NCBI GenBank assembly: GCA_019648995.1
Contig: BLXT01003767.1
Coordinates: 29,084 to 59,412, forward strand
Direction: 5' to 3'
Length of the DNA: 30,329 nucleotides
Origin: Plakobranchus ocellatus
Taxonomy: Eukaryota; Mollusca; Gastropoda; Plakobranchidae
Shown here: positions 9,839-24,800 of the stretch, one piece after another
How the letters are laid out: every line of letters begins with the position of its first letter
Numbering within the stretch: the first letter of the stretch is position 1
Notes under the pieces: model-generated
Databases searched by the model: none
What the model was told of the DNA's origin: nothing
Seen by the model: only the letters and a program-made list of their open reading frames with translations
Made by a program: the position numbers and the translations under genes

Positions 9839-12800
9839 CTGGAACAGGATAGAAAGGAGAAATGGCTGAGTACATGACATACATGCTAATATATTTCTCT
9901 GTTCAGAATATAAAAAGATTTACTTAGGCCCACTTAAAAATATCACCTTCTAGACATCTCAAGGCATCTAGACAACAATGATACTTGTGAATATAAAGCA
10001 AGCTGTGATGGTTTACTCATACACACTTGAGAATTCTAATTCACATTTGAAAATGAGATTAGAAGAAGGCCAGACTTTGTGTACTGAAACTGCAGCAAAG
10101 TAAAAAATTTCAAATCATCACGTAACACTGAGGCAAACACAGTCCAGCATGAATTCCTCAAAATCCTTGTGAAAATTTGATGAATTTGATGACATCATGT
10201 TCGAATTACTAAGGAGAGTCACTAAATAAAAATAATTGAACGGAGTTTACTTTCCCTGATTAATTGTTAGGCAAGCCTTGCCCGTAGGTGGCTGGCAATA
10301 GCATTCATTACTAATTTAGATCTAGTGCTAGACCTGTCTCTTGGGGTGAAGCACAGGAGGGGCAGCTGTATTGGTTTCTAATGATGAGGCAACTGCACGC
10401 TTTTTGTTTGAAAGACAATCAACATTCCTGCACAGATGCAGTGATGACTTATGTACTGATAATGGACTTGCAAAGGGGCCTGGGTCATAGTAAGGAATTG
10501 TGTACAGCCTTCAATTATTGACATCCGTGTCATACAAGTTTGATGAGATTCTAATGATGCACTAGATACAGATGGAGTTACCAGTGTGATTTTAATGGCA
10601 GTCTAAGAAATTTTGTTTCTCAATCCCAAATTGTTTTTGGCATAAGTTGATAGGAAATAGTTAGATGAATCGGCGTAAACTTTGGACATGTTTTTGGCAA
10701 AAAGTAGGAGTTATAGATACACAAAGAAAGATTGGCATGGGAGAGCAGAGTAATTCAACAGATTTGTGAATTTGAGGAATCTATATGCAATCTTATTAAG
10801 TTCAAGTAAAAAACTTCCCCATCCTAAGTCATTAAAATCATGTGACACCAAGTCTTATTTTTCAACGCCCCCCCAAAAAATAACAAAATTAGATGTCTTA
10901 GCATCATTTTATTCCAAAATTTGCATTTAATCACATTACAGTCTATCTTGTTTGCAAACCTGTGTTTAAATATGGCTTTGACTAAGTTATTATTTGGTAT
11001 ATAATTCCGCAATAAAGATAACACAGATAGGTGGGAGACCTATGGTATGTACAAATCAAATAAATAAAAAAATAATGGAGAAAACTGGTAGCTTGTATGG
11101 ATAGTAAATTAAAACTTACAGGAGCTGCAATTCCTGAGTTTGTTTTTCCCAGGCCTTCTCCTTCCTTCCATCCCATTTTAGACAAGAGTTTGTGACCTTT
11201 ATTTGATGCACTGATGGGACTGGCAAGAGTAGAGAAAATTTAGCATTTCAACCCTCACAAAATAAACACAAATATTTCTTTTTCAATCTATCTCTGACCT
11301 AATTAAGAAAAAAAACTATTTGCCCAACAAAAGCAGATGCATGAATCGAAAGTGAACGTAAGAAAAATTTTGGCTTCTGTTTCAAATAATTATTCCAGAT
11401 GGTATTCTAAAAACCAATTATTATGCAGATTATTTAATTTATATTCAGTAATTCTTTTTAAGTCAAATTTTTAGAAAATAGGCGTTAAAAATTTGATTTA
11501 AAGTGATAAAAGGAGAACAAAAGTTTGAAATACAATTTGTTCCAACAGCACAACCTATGTTCGATATAGGTGTGAAATAAAACAAATGACAGTATGGAAT
11601 ACCACAAATTTTTTTTTTTTTAAGTTGTGCATGTGTATGTGTATTTGCATGAAACTGTAATGGTTTAGTTTTGCTATCAAAATCATAAAACTATTGGAGC
11701 ATTTTAAAAAATTTAAATTTCCTACTTAAATCATTTGAATATTTTCGCCATTAAATTTCAACAAAAAGAACTTCATTTTTAGTTTCTCAAAATATATCCA
11801 TTTCACCAAAATAAGAGAAAAAAATTAAAATTTGTTATTATCTAGGCAAAAAAATTTTAAATAACAATAACTTGTGAAAAACTATACATCAAACAAGCCT
11901 TTATAATTAAAGTTTCTATTGTTCACTATATCAATCAAATGTATTCTTACTTTTGAGTTGATGCTGGCATATCTGCAGAGGTATTTGGTGCATCAACAGG
12001 TTCACTGCCAACATATTTCCTCCTCAAATATGCTTTATCACAGTATTCAGAATTTGAAATGTTTGCCCCTGTGTTCTCAAAGTATGAGTTCTGGGGAGAA
12101 TTAAACAATATTTATTAAAAACTGCATACCACATGAATAAATGCATGTGGTGCATTCTCTAATACTCGGAGAACATCCTAAATAGTATAAACTACCTGAA
12201 ACATAGTTTAATGTGATAATTAGCATCCAATCATAAAATATTTTTTTTTTTTTGCCAAATATGACTAAATATACACTTTGAGGATTTTTCCCCCCTGAAG
12301 ATATTTTGTTCAATCATGATTTACAAACTACCTGCAATCCATATTTCTTTCTCAGCTGTTTAAGTTCCTTCAGTCTATGCCTGTTTTTTTCATCTTTTGA
12401 GAGGACAATATGATCTGGAAAGAAATTAATATATTTCAGAAGATAAAAATACACATTATTTTTTTCTCTGAATACAGCAAAATGAAATTTATTAGATAGT
12501 TACTTCAATATCTCCAATCACGTTCCAAAAACTAAGATTCAGGGAATAAAATGTCACTTTTATGGTTCATACTTGAAGGTTGCAAATTTGTTTTCAAGTT
12601 TTTTAAGTCACATGAGTTGAGATTCTAAAAGACTCGTTGGCCAGTTAGGAGCAATGCACTGATATAAATTTAGGAAAAATGCATGCACAGCACTCCTATG
12701 ATATATCTTTCAATGACAGATCAAGTAGGAACATCTGCAAAAAGAAATTAATATAGAACAAGACATGCAACATATTTTTTCACATCTCCAAATAAAGTTT

Positions 12801-15800
12801 CATTTTAGGTGAAACTTGTTTTGATTTTTTTCTTGTTTTTAAATTCTTTTGTTTACATAGCAGGGCAAGGTCATTACTCACTAAGTCGGAATAGAATAAG
12901 AGATAAAATAAAGGCATTTTTTTTTATCTATTTGGGTCACTACTATAAAATGTGATGTTTACTAATGCATTAAATCAATGATAAATTTGAGGAAGGTTTC
13001 AAAATTGACGACAACTATTGGTCATTTTCACTTTAATGAAATTTTACTACTGTTTCATTTTATAAGTACTATTATATATAATTTGTAGTTGGTAACAGTT
13101 TTCTTCTTTCTGTTATGTTTTTTCAAATTTATACAAAGGGCATTTCAATAAAAGGATACCAGTGAGACATGCCTATTCTTGGAAAAAGTTTTGAGGCACA
13201 TCAGATAAAAATGCATGACAAACATGGATGCATCCACAACTGATGCTGAGTGAACAAAAAAAAAAAAAGTGTCACTGTTGCTGAGCCCTTTTTTTTTAAA
13301 GTGCTTAAAATCATAAAAGTATTCTTCTAGGATGGGGCAGGTTCTGTCTAGATCGGGCAAAGGACTGAGTCAATGTGCCTTACACATAGCCTGCTCGCAT
13401 ATATTCCAATCTGTTTACTTTAATGTTTAACAAATCTGCCCTAGATTAATGACATATGAAAAGAAAACTTGTCACTCTTTTAGGTCACTGAATCCAATTT
13501 CACTAGTCTTTCTCATTTCTAAAATAATTACAGTAAATAATCCCCTAGACATTTCCTACGACATAAAATACCTGGATGTATTCTTTATGAAAACAATCCT
13601 TTCATCTTAAAGGAATGGGAACTGCTGTATCAACAATTTCCATTTGATCATTTTGAAAAGATGAATCAAAACGATACACAGGCCTCATAAAATATTAAGT
13701 TCTAAATCTATCAGAAGTTCATAATTATTACCGGACTGTCAATGACTAAAGCCAAAAAGATACACAAGCCTGATAAAATATTAAGTTCTTAATCTATCAG
13801 TAGTTCATAAGTATCAGCGGACTGGCAATGACTAGGGCCAGTGTCAATCAGAGACGATCTTGTTCTGAGCTTTCAAAGTGGAATGCTAGGTCTAGATCGG
13901 TCCAAGCAAATCAAATTAGGCCAACTCTCTAGTCTTAATAAGACATTGCTCACACAGGTCCAGTCTCAAAGTCTTAATAATAATTTTAGCCACACTATCA
14001 ACTAAATTAAAGTTGACAGATTAAAAAAGGGAAAAAATGTTATGAAATGTTAATTACTTTTAAAATTGAAACTCTGTCACGACGGTTTTGGTAATTTAAC
14101 TGATTTAGCTGATTTCAAATTTACCATCAGAATTTTTATATTTGCTTTCCTTGCAAAAATAAAGTCTGTTGAAAAAAAGAAATGATCTGTACTAGCGTTC
14201 TAAGTGAGGAAACATGTATATTAATAGAGGGAGTGCATAAAGGGTGTTAAGGTTGATGACAATCACTGTGTAGTCTCTTTCATTAATTATATTAAACATA
14301 TTAAGAATTACTTCAGAAATACTCAGTTAGAGATACATTTAGCTTTTTTGCTCAGTAGATGTACTGAAAATTGAGTTAACATGATTGCTGAAAAAAAAAA
14401 AAAGCATCATTTTAACTCTTGTTTCAATCAGTTATGTCTCTTAAAAAACAGTACATTATTTTAGCTCTTATTCTGATAGATTATACTGTGTTGACTAGAA
14501 CAAAATAAAAAGAACCACAACAATTTCAATAACTGCGTTAGACTACATTATCTTGGATACTGAACTATCCGATATATTTATGCTGATCATCCATACCATT
14601 CTTTATGGGATTTAAAGCCCTCAATTTAGCCTGTACTTGACCTGGCTCACAATCCTCACAAGTATCATGACCACTGTGAATGTGTAGTAGAAAACGTGTG
14701 CTTCCTATTTCAAGAATGTCTTCGTGACTTAAGGGGTACGCGGCACTTTCTTGTTTGCTCTGCAATAATGAAATGAGCATGAACAGAACAATATATTTAA
14801 ATTTTTTCTTACAGCTTGACAGGTTTACAGGTTTCATCAGTTTTCTTTTATTAGTAAGAGCAAAAGCATGTGTTAATTGAAAAATTTGTATTGATGCATT
14901 TGGTTTCCATAGATTATTTTGAAATCAATGCAACATTCAGCAATATCACTTATTCACTAGGCACAAGCATGAGTACTGTTACTCAAACTTTGGGGACCCA
15001 AAATAAGGTGATATTAGAATGATAAAAAAAATACTTCATATTTATGTTCTACTAACACTTAGCTTGGGCCAGCCAAAAAGGTCAAAGAGCAGCTAGTGGT
15101 GATTAACAAACATTTTTGTATCAATGACATTTCTATTTGTAGTCCTGTGACTATATGGAAGTAGAATCAGAGATAGATAAAAAGCAGTTTGTTTATTCAA
15201 ATCACTGCTAAATATGATTTTTTTCCAATACAGGTACCACATAATGGTTAATTTGGGGCAAATTTTAAAATTAAAAGCAATTGTAAATAATTTTAACTTC
15301 AATTAACATTTTTTTATTATAGAATACTTTTGTATTCATGTCTCTGATTAGAGGAAAATATGGTGTTATTATGCATAATAACATCTAATCTGCACTCAGC
15401 AAAGAAATTAATTTATTGAAGTATGGAAAAATATGAGAGCAAAGAAAAACCACTAGACACATTAAGAATAATCTTAAGCATAACTGCATCATACAAAAAC
15501 TGCTAAATAATTTTAATTTTTGCTTTCTGGCAAAGACATCTGATTAAATGATTGCACCATTCTTATGAGAAGATTAAACCAAATTGTTGTAAATACACTA
15601 GTTCAGTTGACATCAGATTATTATTCTTAAAAGCCCATAGATGCTTTTGACATTAAAGTATCACTACACAATTATTTTTTAAAAATTTCATACAAATCCA
15701 AGTTTTCATGGATCAAATTCAACAGGCATGTGTACATGAAAAACAAAACAGTTAAATAAACTAATTGAAATTATATTATTTTGTCTATTTTGTTTAAGTT

Positions 15801-18800
15801 ACTTGAAATTACATATTATCAATGCATTAATATGAATGCATACAATATCATGGCTTCTACAAAGGCATGATTCAAAATTACTGCTTCAGTTTCAACAATA
15901 GATTCATCGGCACCTCAATATTTCCCAATCTCAAATGGATTCTTAGGACCAGAATGTGATGCTTTTAAGAGAACAGCTTATAAAGTTAGGGTGCCTCCAA
16001 ATCCCTGGTAGATTCAGATTATGATTGTTGCATCTCCAGTGATAAAATTTAAAGTCAAGACAAAGCAAGCACGGTAGCCCTTCCAAAATTTTAGATATTG
16101 GACCTAAATCTCTTGATAATCTTGAAGAGTTTTCTAGATCTAGATTTTTTCTCTTGGATTTATGTATTGAGCAAGAACTACTTAAAATCTAGATAGGATG
16201 GTTCTTCTCTTCCATTTCTTAAAACATCTCTATTTTAGACATGCTTAAAAACTAGATATAATGGTTCTTCTCTGTCCCTGAACCATTTAAAAAAACATAT
16301 ATTCCAGATTGTGCCTACAGATATAATGTGACAATGACTTACATTGTAGGATATAGAAAAAAAATTGTCCTTAAAAAAAGTAAGCAATAGCAATTGATAA
16401 AATTAACTATGCATAAAAAATTATTGTTACATTTAATGCGCTTTTAATATCATATACTTAAAAAATATGAAAAGAAAAAATTGAAAATTTTCCGAGGAAA
16501 AAAATCTCACCTCAGAAAGCCTTTTGCCATTTAAAAATGTTCCATTTTGGCTGCCTTTGTCAATTATGTTATAGCAGTTGCATTCATAATCATAATGGAC
16601 TTGGGCATGTACCTAAATTAAAAAAAAAAATTCATTGATTGGAAGGAAAAAATACTTTTACATTGTATTGAAAAAAAAAGCCCCACAAAATTCTGCTTGA
16701 GTGGACTTTTAAGTCTTTGGTGATATTGATATATACATATATTTCTGGCAATATTCAAATTCACTCATTATATGTTGAAGATAGAAAAATAATATGTACA
16801 ATAGTTTTTTTTTTGACTAAAACCACACCCTCTGAAATAAATGGGTAACAGATATAGAATTTTAGAAGCTCAAAGTGTATGAGGAGAGGTGGATGCTTTC
16901 TCGACATCTCATCTAATAAATGCTGCACATTGCAATCAAGACATTAATCTTATGCCTTTTATGAAACCTTACTCAAGAACAAAATCTCATCCACCATAGC
17001 CTAAGTAAGGAAAGAGTATGAATGTAGACTTTGTCAAGTCAAGTGGGACTGATTTTGTGACTATGCTACTATTTCACTTTTTCAATCCAAATCTAAAATC
17101 AAGTTGATTACTTGCTTTGATAACTAAATGTGTTATAATTCAATACAATAGTATTTAGTTCTTAGATTATACACAAAAAAATTTTTTTCTTAATGAACTA
17201 GAGAATATTTTTGCACAGATCATTGCACTATGAAACCCATTGACTAAATACAAATATTGACTGCTTGTCCCATATTTTTTTATAACTATTTTTATTACTG
17301 GAAAAAAAGCAGATAAATACAAGCAGAAGACACTGAAGGACATGAAAGAATAAATATATCAAATCTGCCCTCGCAACCTCTCTCTCCTTCTCTGCAAGTT
17401 TCATATATATGCTTAGCTAGATGAAGGTAGGTCTAATGGCTAAGCTAGGGCCCTACATTGTAAGCACAGTAAATCTACTTCAGTTGATATCCCTTGAAAT
17501 GAACTTACCAACATAGTATTTGATCAAAAAATTTTTAAAGTGTTTTTTAGAATTAAAAATTACATATTATCTCAATCATTTTTCTATTCATCACTAAAAA
17601 CTGGAGTTCGTAATACCTTGCTAATATTGAGATCAGAAATCTCTATGATGTGACCCATGTTAGGTTCTCTTCCAATAGTTCCACCTGCACAGGTGATGAT
17701 TGACAATGACCCTATCTGAAGGTATTCAGACTGTAGCACAATCAGACGAATGCAAGGAGGATGGTTTTCAGCAAGCTCTGTCAAACCAAAACAATTTAGC
17801 AACAGCCAGCTTCATCATTATGCATAGTTAAGCACTATTATGAGAAGCAAAAAGTGCACAATTTTTTATTAAAAACAGAAAATTGTATAAGAAAAATTTT
17901 TTTATTCCTAAAGACTTTGTTTTGTAATTGATAGCTTCAATATCTCAGCCTGCTAATGAAACATTTTGTCGAGTTTTGGAAATACTAAGAATGGATATCC
18001 TTGTCCAGTATCTGATCACATAAGATGATGAGGAAGCTGAGCATGAATTGTTTATATGTCAATTTGAGTATCATATCTTTTTAATGAAAAATTCCTTGAA
18101 GATGGTTATCGGTGTAAATCTAGAGGAGTAGATATTGTGAAATGTAGATAAATTTAATTTAAGCATTTTTATTTTGGCTAAGCAATAATAACTCTACAAA
18201 CTGCCATACACTATAAAAACATCTTCTGAGACAATGGAAATAAATTTTTTTTACTCTCAAAAGGTATTAATTTTGCTGTCAAATGGTGAAGGCTACGAGT
18301 TAAATTATGTTAACTTTATATAAAAAATGGACACAGGTCTATATGAAATGGATTTGGTAATAAAGAAAAAAAAAAGATTCACATCATTAACAAATTTAAA
18401 GAATGACATTAAATCTGAATGATGAAGTGCAGTTTTAACTGAAATATACTTAGAATCAATGTAAAGGACAGGAACAAAATACTTAGTTTAAGGTGATATT
18501 TGCAAATGCTTCTTATTTCAGGCACATTGTAAAATGCAAAGAATGTTTTTAATGAAAAAAATATGGTATTACTACTATCTTAAATGTATATATAAATATT
18601 AATATTTAATAGACCCTCAGAAAATGAAAGGTTACAAAACTGATGTTAAAATCAATAAATCTCCTGAAAAACAGGGGGTTTTTTTTCTACAACTTATTTC
18701 ATAAAAGGTTCTTTGTTTTATGTCAAAAGCAAAAACAAAAAAAAACCAGGCAAGTAGCCATGGAACCCAGTCCAATTTGAGCCTGAATCTGGATCAACAC

Positions 18801-21800
18801 CAGCAGATCTAAATTGAAATGATAATAATAATAAATGTCTTGAGACCAGCCCAATGAGTTGGACATTGAATTTAAAACTTTTGAAAATAAAATAATTTTT
18901 AATCCATCTTTATGTTGTTTAGATTGCTTTTTGTCTATCAGTACAGGATCATCATATCTTATCTAGTTTTCACCATTTCAAAGCTCATGAAATGTGTCTC
19001 TGTTGTATTAAAAAAAAGTAAAGTGAATCCCTCGCTTAGTCCAAGCATCAGGGGAACCAGGAGTAGGGTCCTGATTGTTCTTGGCATACGGCACTGTGAG
19101 GTAGTTTGCCATTGCTTTCCTCACCGTGTTTACTTTCACCGGGTCTTAAGAGACCTAGCTACCCATTTTTAGTGCTGGGTGGATACAGAGGAGCAATCAA
19201 AAATTGACTTCTATTATATTAATAGATGTTAAAAAGGGTATAGAAAGAAATGGATTTATTGTGTTCTATGTAAAATGAAGCAGGGGAGAGCACAGATGCT
19301 TTTTACTTTTCTGGCACAAAAGATGTCTGAATATTATTACATCACAGGATTTTCTTAGGCTTCTAATTCACATAATCTAATTAAAGAAAAGAGAAAAAAC
19401 ATTTAGGAGAAGAGAACAACTTTAAAGTCAAGTTCTAATCCATGAACTTTTTAAATCACACTCTGCAGGTATTTATTTCTATAACATATTGGCATAGATT
19501 GTATTACTATAATTGATTCAATGAACAAACCGTTAGTATATTGTATTTGCTGATCGTATGTGAGTGGATAAGCAGAAAAAACCTTTGCATTTATGTTTGC
19601 ATTTTCTTCAGGACCATCACTAATTTCCCCTGACTCAGGGCTTGACACCAACTCAGACTCTCCTGTAGCAAGACTTCCGGAGGATTCATCACCCGAATCA
19701 GAGATTTCAATTACATTAACTTCTCTTTTCTCTGATAGCATTTTTTCCGACTCAGAACTGTGAATGTGTTCTTCAGAATTTTTGCAGCCCACCATCTTGA
19801 TACCACTAGTTTCATCAGTTATGATGCCATCTTCCTCTCCCATGGTAACTGGTTGCCACTTTTGAACTTTATGTTTCCTGCTTCTTTTGAATTTTCTTTT
19901 TCTTTTACCAGGTAAAACTTTTGTCTCTCTTTCACCATCTTTATCACTCATTGGGAGTTTCTGTGAAGAACAAAAGACAAAAAAAGAACATTTCGATCTT
20001 GGTGAATGGAAGTTGTTTCATCTATGAAGAAATAAAAAATTACCTAGAGCATTCTTTTGATATCTTTGAGTGGTGATGCTCAAAACAGAAAATTGTGAAG
20101 ACAAACTGTCAACACCACTGGAGGAGGTTGCTGGCCGCTCCATTTGATACTGCAATGAGACGACAGACAATTTCAACATTTTTTTTATTAATTTATAAGC
20201 AACAGAGAAAAACGTTCCAATTTGAATGATAAAACCAGAAAGAATAATTAATTAAAAATTATTTCAAGTGGGAAGAAGATTTTTTCTCCATGTTTTTTCC
20301 TCTTCATAAAAAGGTTTGACATTTCCTTTATCTGCATCTTTATTTTAATGCAATCATTATTCTAAAGATACTTAATGAGTTAAAAACCTGGCTATTTGCA
20401 TTTCCTGTGAAGTCCACTTGAGAATGCACTGCATATTCCCCAGTCGTTTCATTGTACTGATAATATGTTCCTGTTGTATAATCATAAAAGAGGCTGGCAG
20501 ACTGAAATTATGAAAAAAGTTGTTCGTCAACAGACCTATAATGTAAACAGTTTATATTGTTTACTAAAAATAAGTAAGTCTTTTTAAAAATGAAATTAAA
20601 CCAACCAATCTCAGAAAATCAAAATCAAAAGATGGGAGAAGTTCACAGGAAAGATTTAATTCATCAAATTCATTACTTTCAAGCTTTTTTTATGCCCTGT
20701 AGCAAATATAGTTTTCTCTGCTTTTCCTCATCATAGCCTTTGATAAGCTCTTAATCACGAATCTATTCAGATAAACACATTTAGTTATTAGCTATTCAAT
20801 TGGTGGATTACACTAATCTTTCAACAAAAAAGGTCGAAAGTGGTATGTATATATGTGCATGTATGCCACACTCGTAATTATTTAGTTATAGCCATTTTTT
20901 TTCAATAAATAAATTGTTTAGAGACCAGTCCAAATGACGCAGAAGCCCCTTTTTGAACATTTAAAATCCTTGACACAATTGGAAATTCTATTTAAGAAAC
21001 TTTTTAATGGTGAAAACTTGATAGAGATACTGCATTTATGTGTAACAATACTAATTTTTTTACTTTTGGGTAAAGCAGAAAAAAAAAAAAGGGATTACAA
21101 TTAAATTCTTCTCAAAAGCCTTAGATGCGACATCCAGTCAAGATGATTTTATACTGAGAGTATATTTCTTAGTGTATGTGGCTTGTATATGATCTCGTTT
21201 TTGACTTGATTTCCTTTTAAACACTTTATCTCCGTTGCAATCTATACATTATGACATATATTTATTCTTGCATGAGAGAAGAGCCAAACTGTTGCTATGA
21301 TGAGCACAATGCTTAATCGTGGCAGGAAAATTGGGGGAAAATAGTCACAGTGAAAAGCAAAATGACCTTGGGCCACAAAGGGATTATATTACAAAATAGT
21401 ATGCTGAACTGTCCCTTATGGTTTGAGGGTACAAGTGTATGTTTGTGAATCTGATTTATTAACAAATAATAAAGGTTTAAAAAATTGTATTAGGAAAACT
21501 ATGATGACAGCAAAACATGTTAGAATTTGAATAATTTTTGTAATAATCAATCAAAAAAGTATATGTATACTGACAGGATCCCAATAGTAACCAGATGCTG
21601 GATGATAATAAAAGCCAGTCTGTGCATCATAAACATAATCTGATGAAGACTGGGTTTCTTGCTCCAAAAAGTTGCTTTGACCATCTTGGACAACTTCTTC
21701 AGCTGCAGCTTTTAGACTTTCAGCAATGGACACTGATAAATCAGCCTAAGAAAAGTACAAATATTTTGTAGAATTTTCTTACACTAAAAACGCTCCAAGA

Positions 21801-24800
21801 TTATTTTTAATGGGTTTATTTTCAACAAAGCTTACTTAGGCAATATTCATTTTCTTTAGTGGCAATGGAAACCACAAAAACAGTTTATTCAAACCAGGAG
21901 TTTTACTTGTCAAGATATATCTTTTATATCAAAATAAGCACAGTGCATATAATCCTGTAAATGACATTTAACAAAGCATTAGTAAAAGAGAAAAATGTTT
22001 CTGTAAGGCCCAGTTGAATCATTCTATGAGAATAAATTTAACTTATTGATTGACAATTGATACTTTACTTCTTTTGTGACATATAGCCATAGCTATAAGT
22101 ATATATATATTTTTTTTTTTTTTTTATTCCAGACGTTTATAAACCAAAGAAAGGAAAAATACCCATGTTACCCTGTTACGCTGAAACTTTCTCACCAACT
22201 TTACTTAAAATGGAAAAAAAAAAAAAGAAGGAAAAAAGATTAAACTTTTTGTTTTCTGGACATATTTTGTTTTTTAACTAAATAATTACAACTGCAAAAG
22301 AAATTGTAACAGAAATCAGAACATTAAGAAATAAAAAAAGACAGAAACATTATACTTACATTTATACATTTTAAAAGTATTTTTTGGAATAAAAAATATA
22401 ATATTTATTTTTTGTACCTGTTAGTTTCCCTTGAAGTTGAAGTTAACACAAGATTTTAAAATACTTAGCAATCCTTGGAAAGATTGTAGGCAAATGCAAC
22501 AGAGATAGACAGAGAATAACTTTTATTGAAAGTCTTAATTCTTAGACAAAAAGTAACGCTAGCAACATCAACTTTATAATTTTAAGGTTAACTGAGAACA
22601 GATTTGAGTGGAGGAATATGATCGCCAATGTCTGTTCCAGACAAAGCACTTGAAGAAGAAAGAAGAAGTTTCAGTTAGTGTTTTTTCCATTTTTATTATT
22701 AACATGTCAACCGCTCTTGAATCCCCAGCATCCTTGAACTAATTTATTTATTCCAAGGATATATACCTGCATGTTTCTGTATTTCTTTTATGGACTACAA
22801 ACAAATTGTATGAACTGTTTTATCAAAGTTCACACTAAAAAAATATAAATATTACTTACCGCTGAAGAATTATGTCCCCATGTGGGCATAGGCTTTTCAC
22901 CATATGCTGAAAGTGGAATAAAACGAACACAAACATAGCATTGCACTGTTTTCATATAGCATGGATTTTTTTTTTTAATCAAAATTGAAAACTTAAGCAA
23001 AAGCTAATGCGCTAATTTAAGGGGCAAACTTAAAAATTCAATGCAAGAGAGTTTAAGTTTAAGCTTCAAAAAGAAATTTTTAAAACGTTAAAAAGATGAG
23101 AAAATGATAATAATAACAAAAAAATGATTCTGATACATCGCCTGGAAATATAAAAATAGTTCAAACTTGCACACTGTACAGTGTACCAAAAGCGTTCAAA
23201 TACACTAAAAAAAATTCATATTTTTATTTGAGGAACTAAATGTTGCTGAATCAATTAAAAAGCACCAAATCCTTGAAAGAACAATAGTATGACTGTGTGC
23301 TTCTAAAAACTTTTTTTTTAATGATGATAAAATGTTTTTTCAAAGCTTTCAAATAATTTCATCTAAGATCTCATCAGCAATCCTAAATTTTCAGTGTTAT
23401 GCTACTGGACAAGGTGGCCTCTTAAGTCAGTACTAGTGGACTATAAGTTTATAATAGAGAAACATGACAATTGTTTTCCAATATTAGAGTAGACTGGGTT
23501 ATGTATATATTTGAATTATCTATTGTTTGTCTTAAAGTTTGAAAGAAATTATATGTAGATATAAATGTATTTTATTTTAGGTCTTTTGCCTTAAATCTAT
23601 ATTCAGAATGTAATCATCTTATATCCATATAAAACTTGTCACATCAACTATTCTACCTACCTTCTTCAATATCTTTTTCAGATACCTGTAGGGGAATTGA
23701 TTTTCCATTCTTTTTGAAGGACCTGTACTCGTGAAGCTCAGAACCAAGAGATGCTATTTCAGATTTCAAGTCCTCATTGTAAGTATAAGCTTTTTCCAAA
23801 AGACGCTCTGCTTTCTCTGCACGTTTACTCAAAGCCTTTATTTCAATATCCTTTGCCTTTATAATATTCAGCAATTCTGTCTCTGATGTAGATGAAGGTT
23901 CTTTGATTGAGGCATTTTCATCTTCTCCTGAAGGAGTATGGATAGTCAAAGCCTCTTCATCACATGATACTAATGGATCCTTCAGAGTTTCTTGATCATC
24001 CATTTCTGACAGCAGAAGATTGCTATCTGTTGTATTTCTAACATTAGCAGACTTTCCTTTTAATGTCCATGACTTTTTTCTTTTCTCAAAAATGCCATAT
24101 GGGTGATCTGACTTGTAAGTTAATGTAAGGTCTGGTGGCAAAACAGAATAACAAAATACAGGTGATTTTGATAGAGAGTTACAAAATTTAGCTTTAGATA
24201 CATGTAATAAGGAAGAGAAGTGTGTGGGGGGCTTACAGGATTTATCTTGAAAAAAATTTAAGACTGATCAGATCAACGTATGACAAATTCAATGTAAACA
24301 AAACATCATTGCAAAAGGGCTACAATTTATCAGGAGAAGCTGACTAGGCTCTTTCCTTTGTTGCTTATTTCAGAACTGCTGACATTTGTATTCAAACTCT
24401 GGGTGCTGTGGTTCTAAGCTTTGTGTGATATCTGGGTCGCTGGGTGGTAAAATCTCACAAAAACAAAACCTGTTCTGTGATACAATGAAGGATATTTCTG
24501 GGAAATAAAGTTGTGGTCAAATTCTAATAATAGATATCTCTAGTTTTCATTTGAACAAGAAAGATTTACAAATGTATGGTTTGATTTCAAAACCTTCTTT
24601 TTTTCACGTGCAAGATGCTTTGAAATCTATTCAGGAGAAGTGATGTTGTAAAGGGATTAGTATCATTTGCTTTTTGATACGCAGAAAATAAATATTTAAA
24701 AATTATTTGTTTGACAATCTTATTTCTTTTCTGGTTTTCTAAAGTAGCTCTGAAAAAGAAAATTTCAATAGTAAAAATGATAATGCTATTCACTGTAAGT

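Larger units (their letters stand above)
12415..14596 (-). other. AGGF1 intron of about 2.2 kb with tandem duplications
   Basis: Contains the 86-bp duplication at 13675-13840 and a weaker 49-bp duplication near 14402-14500. The remainder is AT-rich with homopolymer runs. No coding exon or RNA gene was recognised. Confidence 0.8.

Noticed and set aside
18912-19172. 86-codon plus-strand frame
   Set aside because: It runs antisense through the truncated SINE copy.
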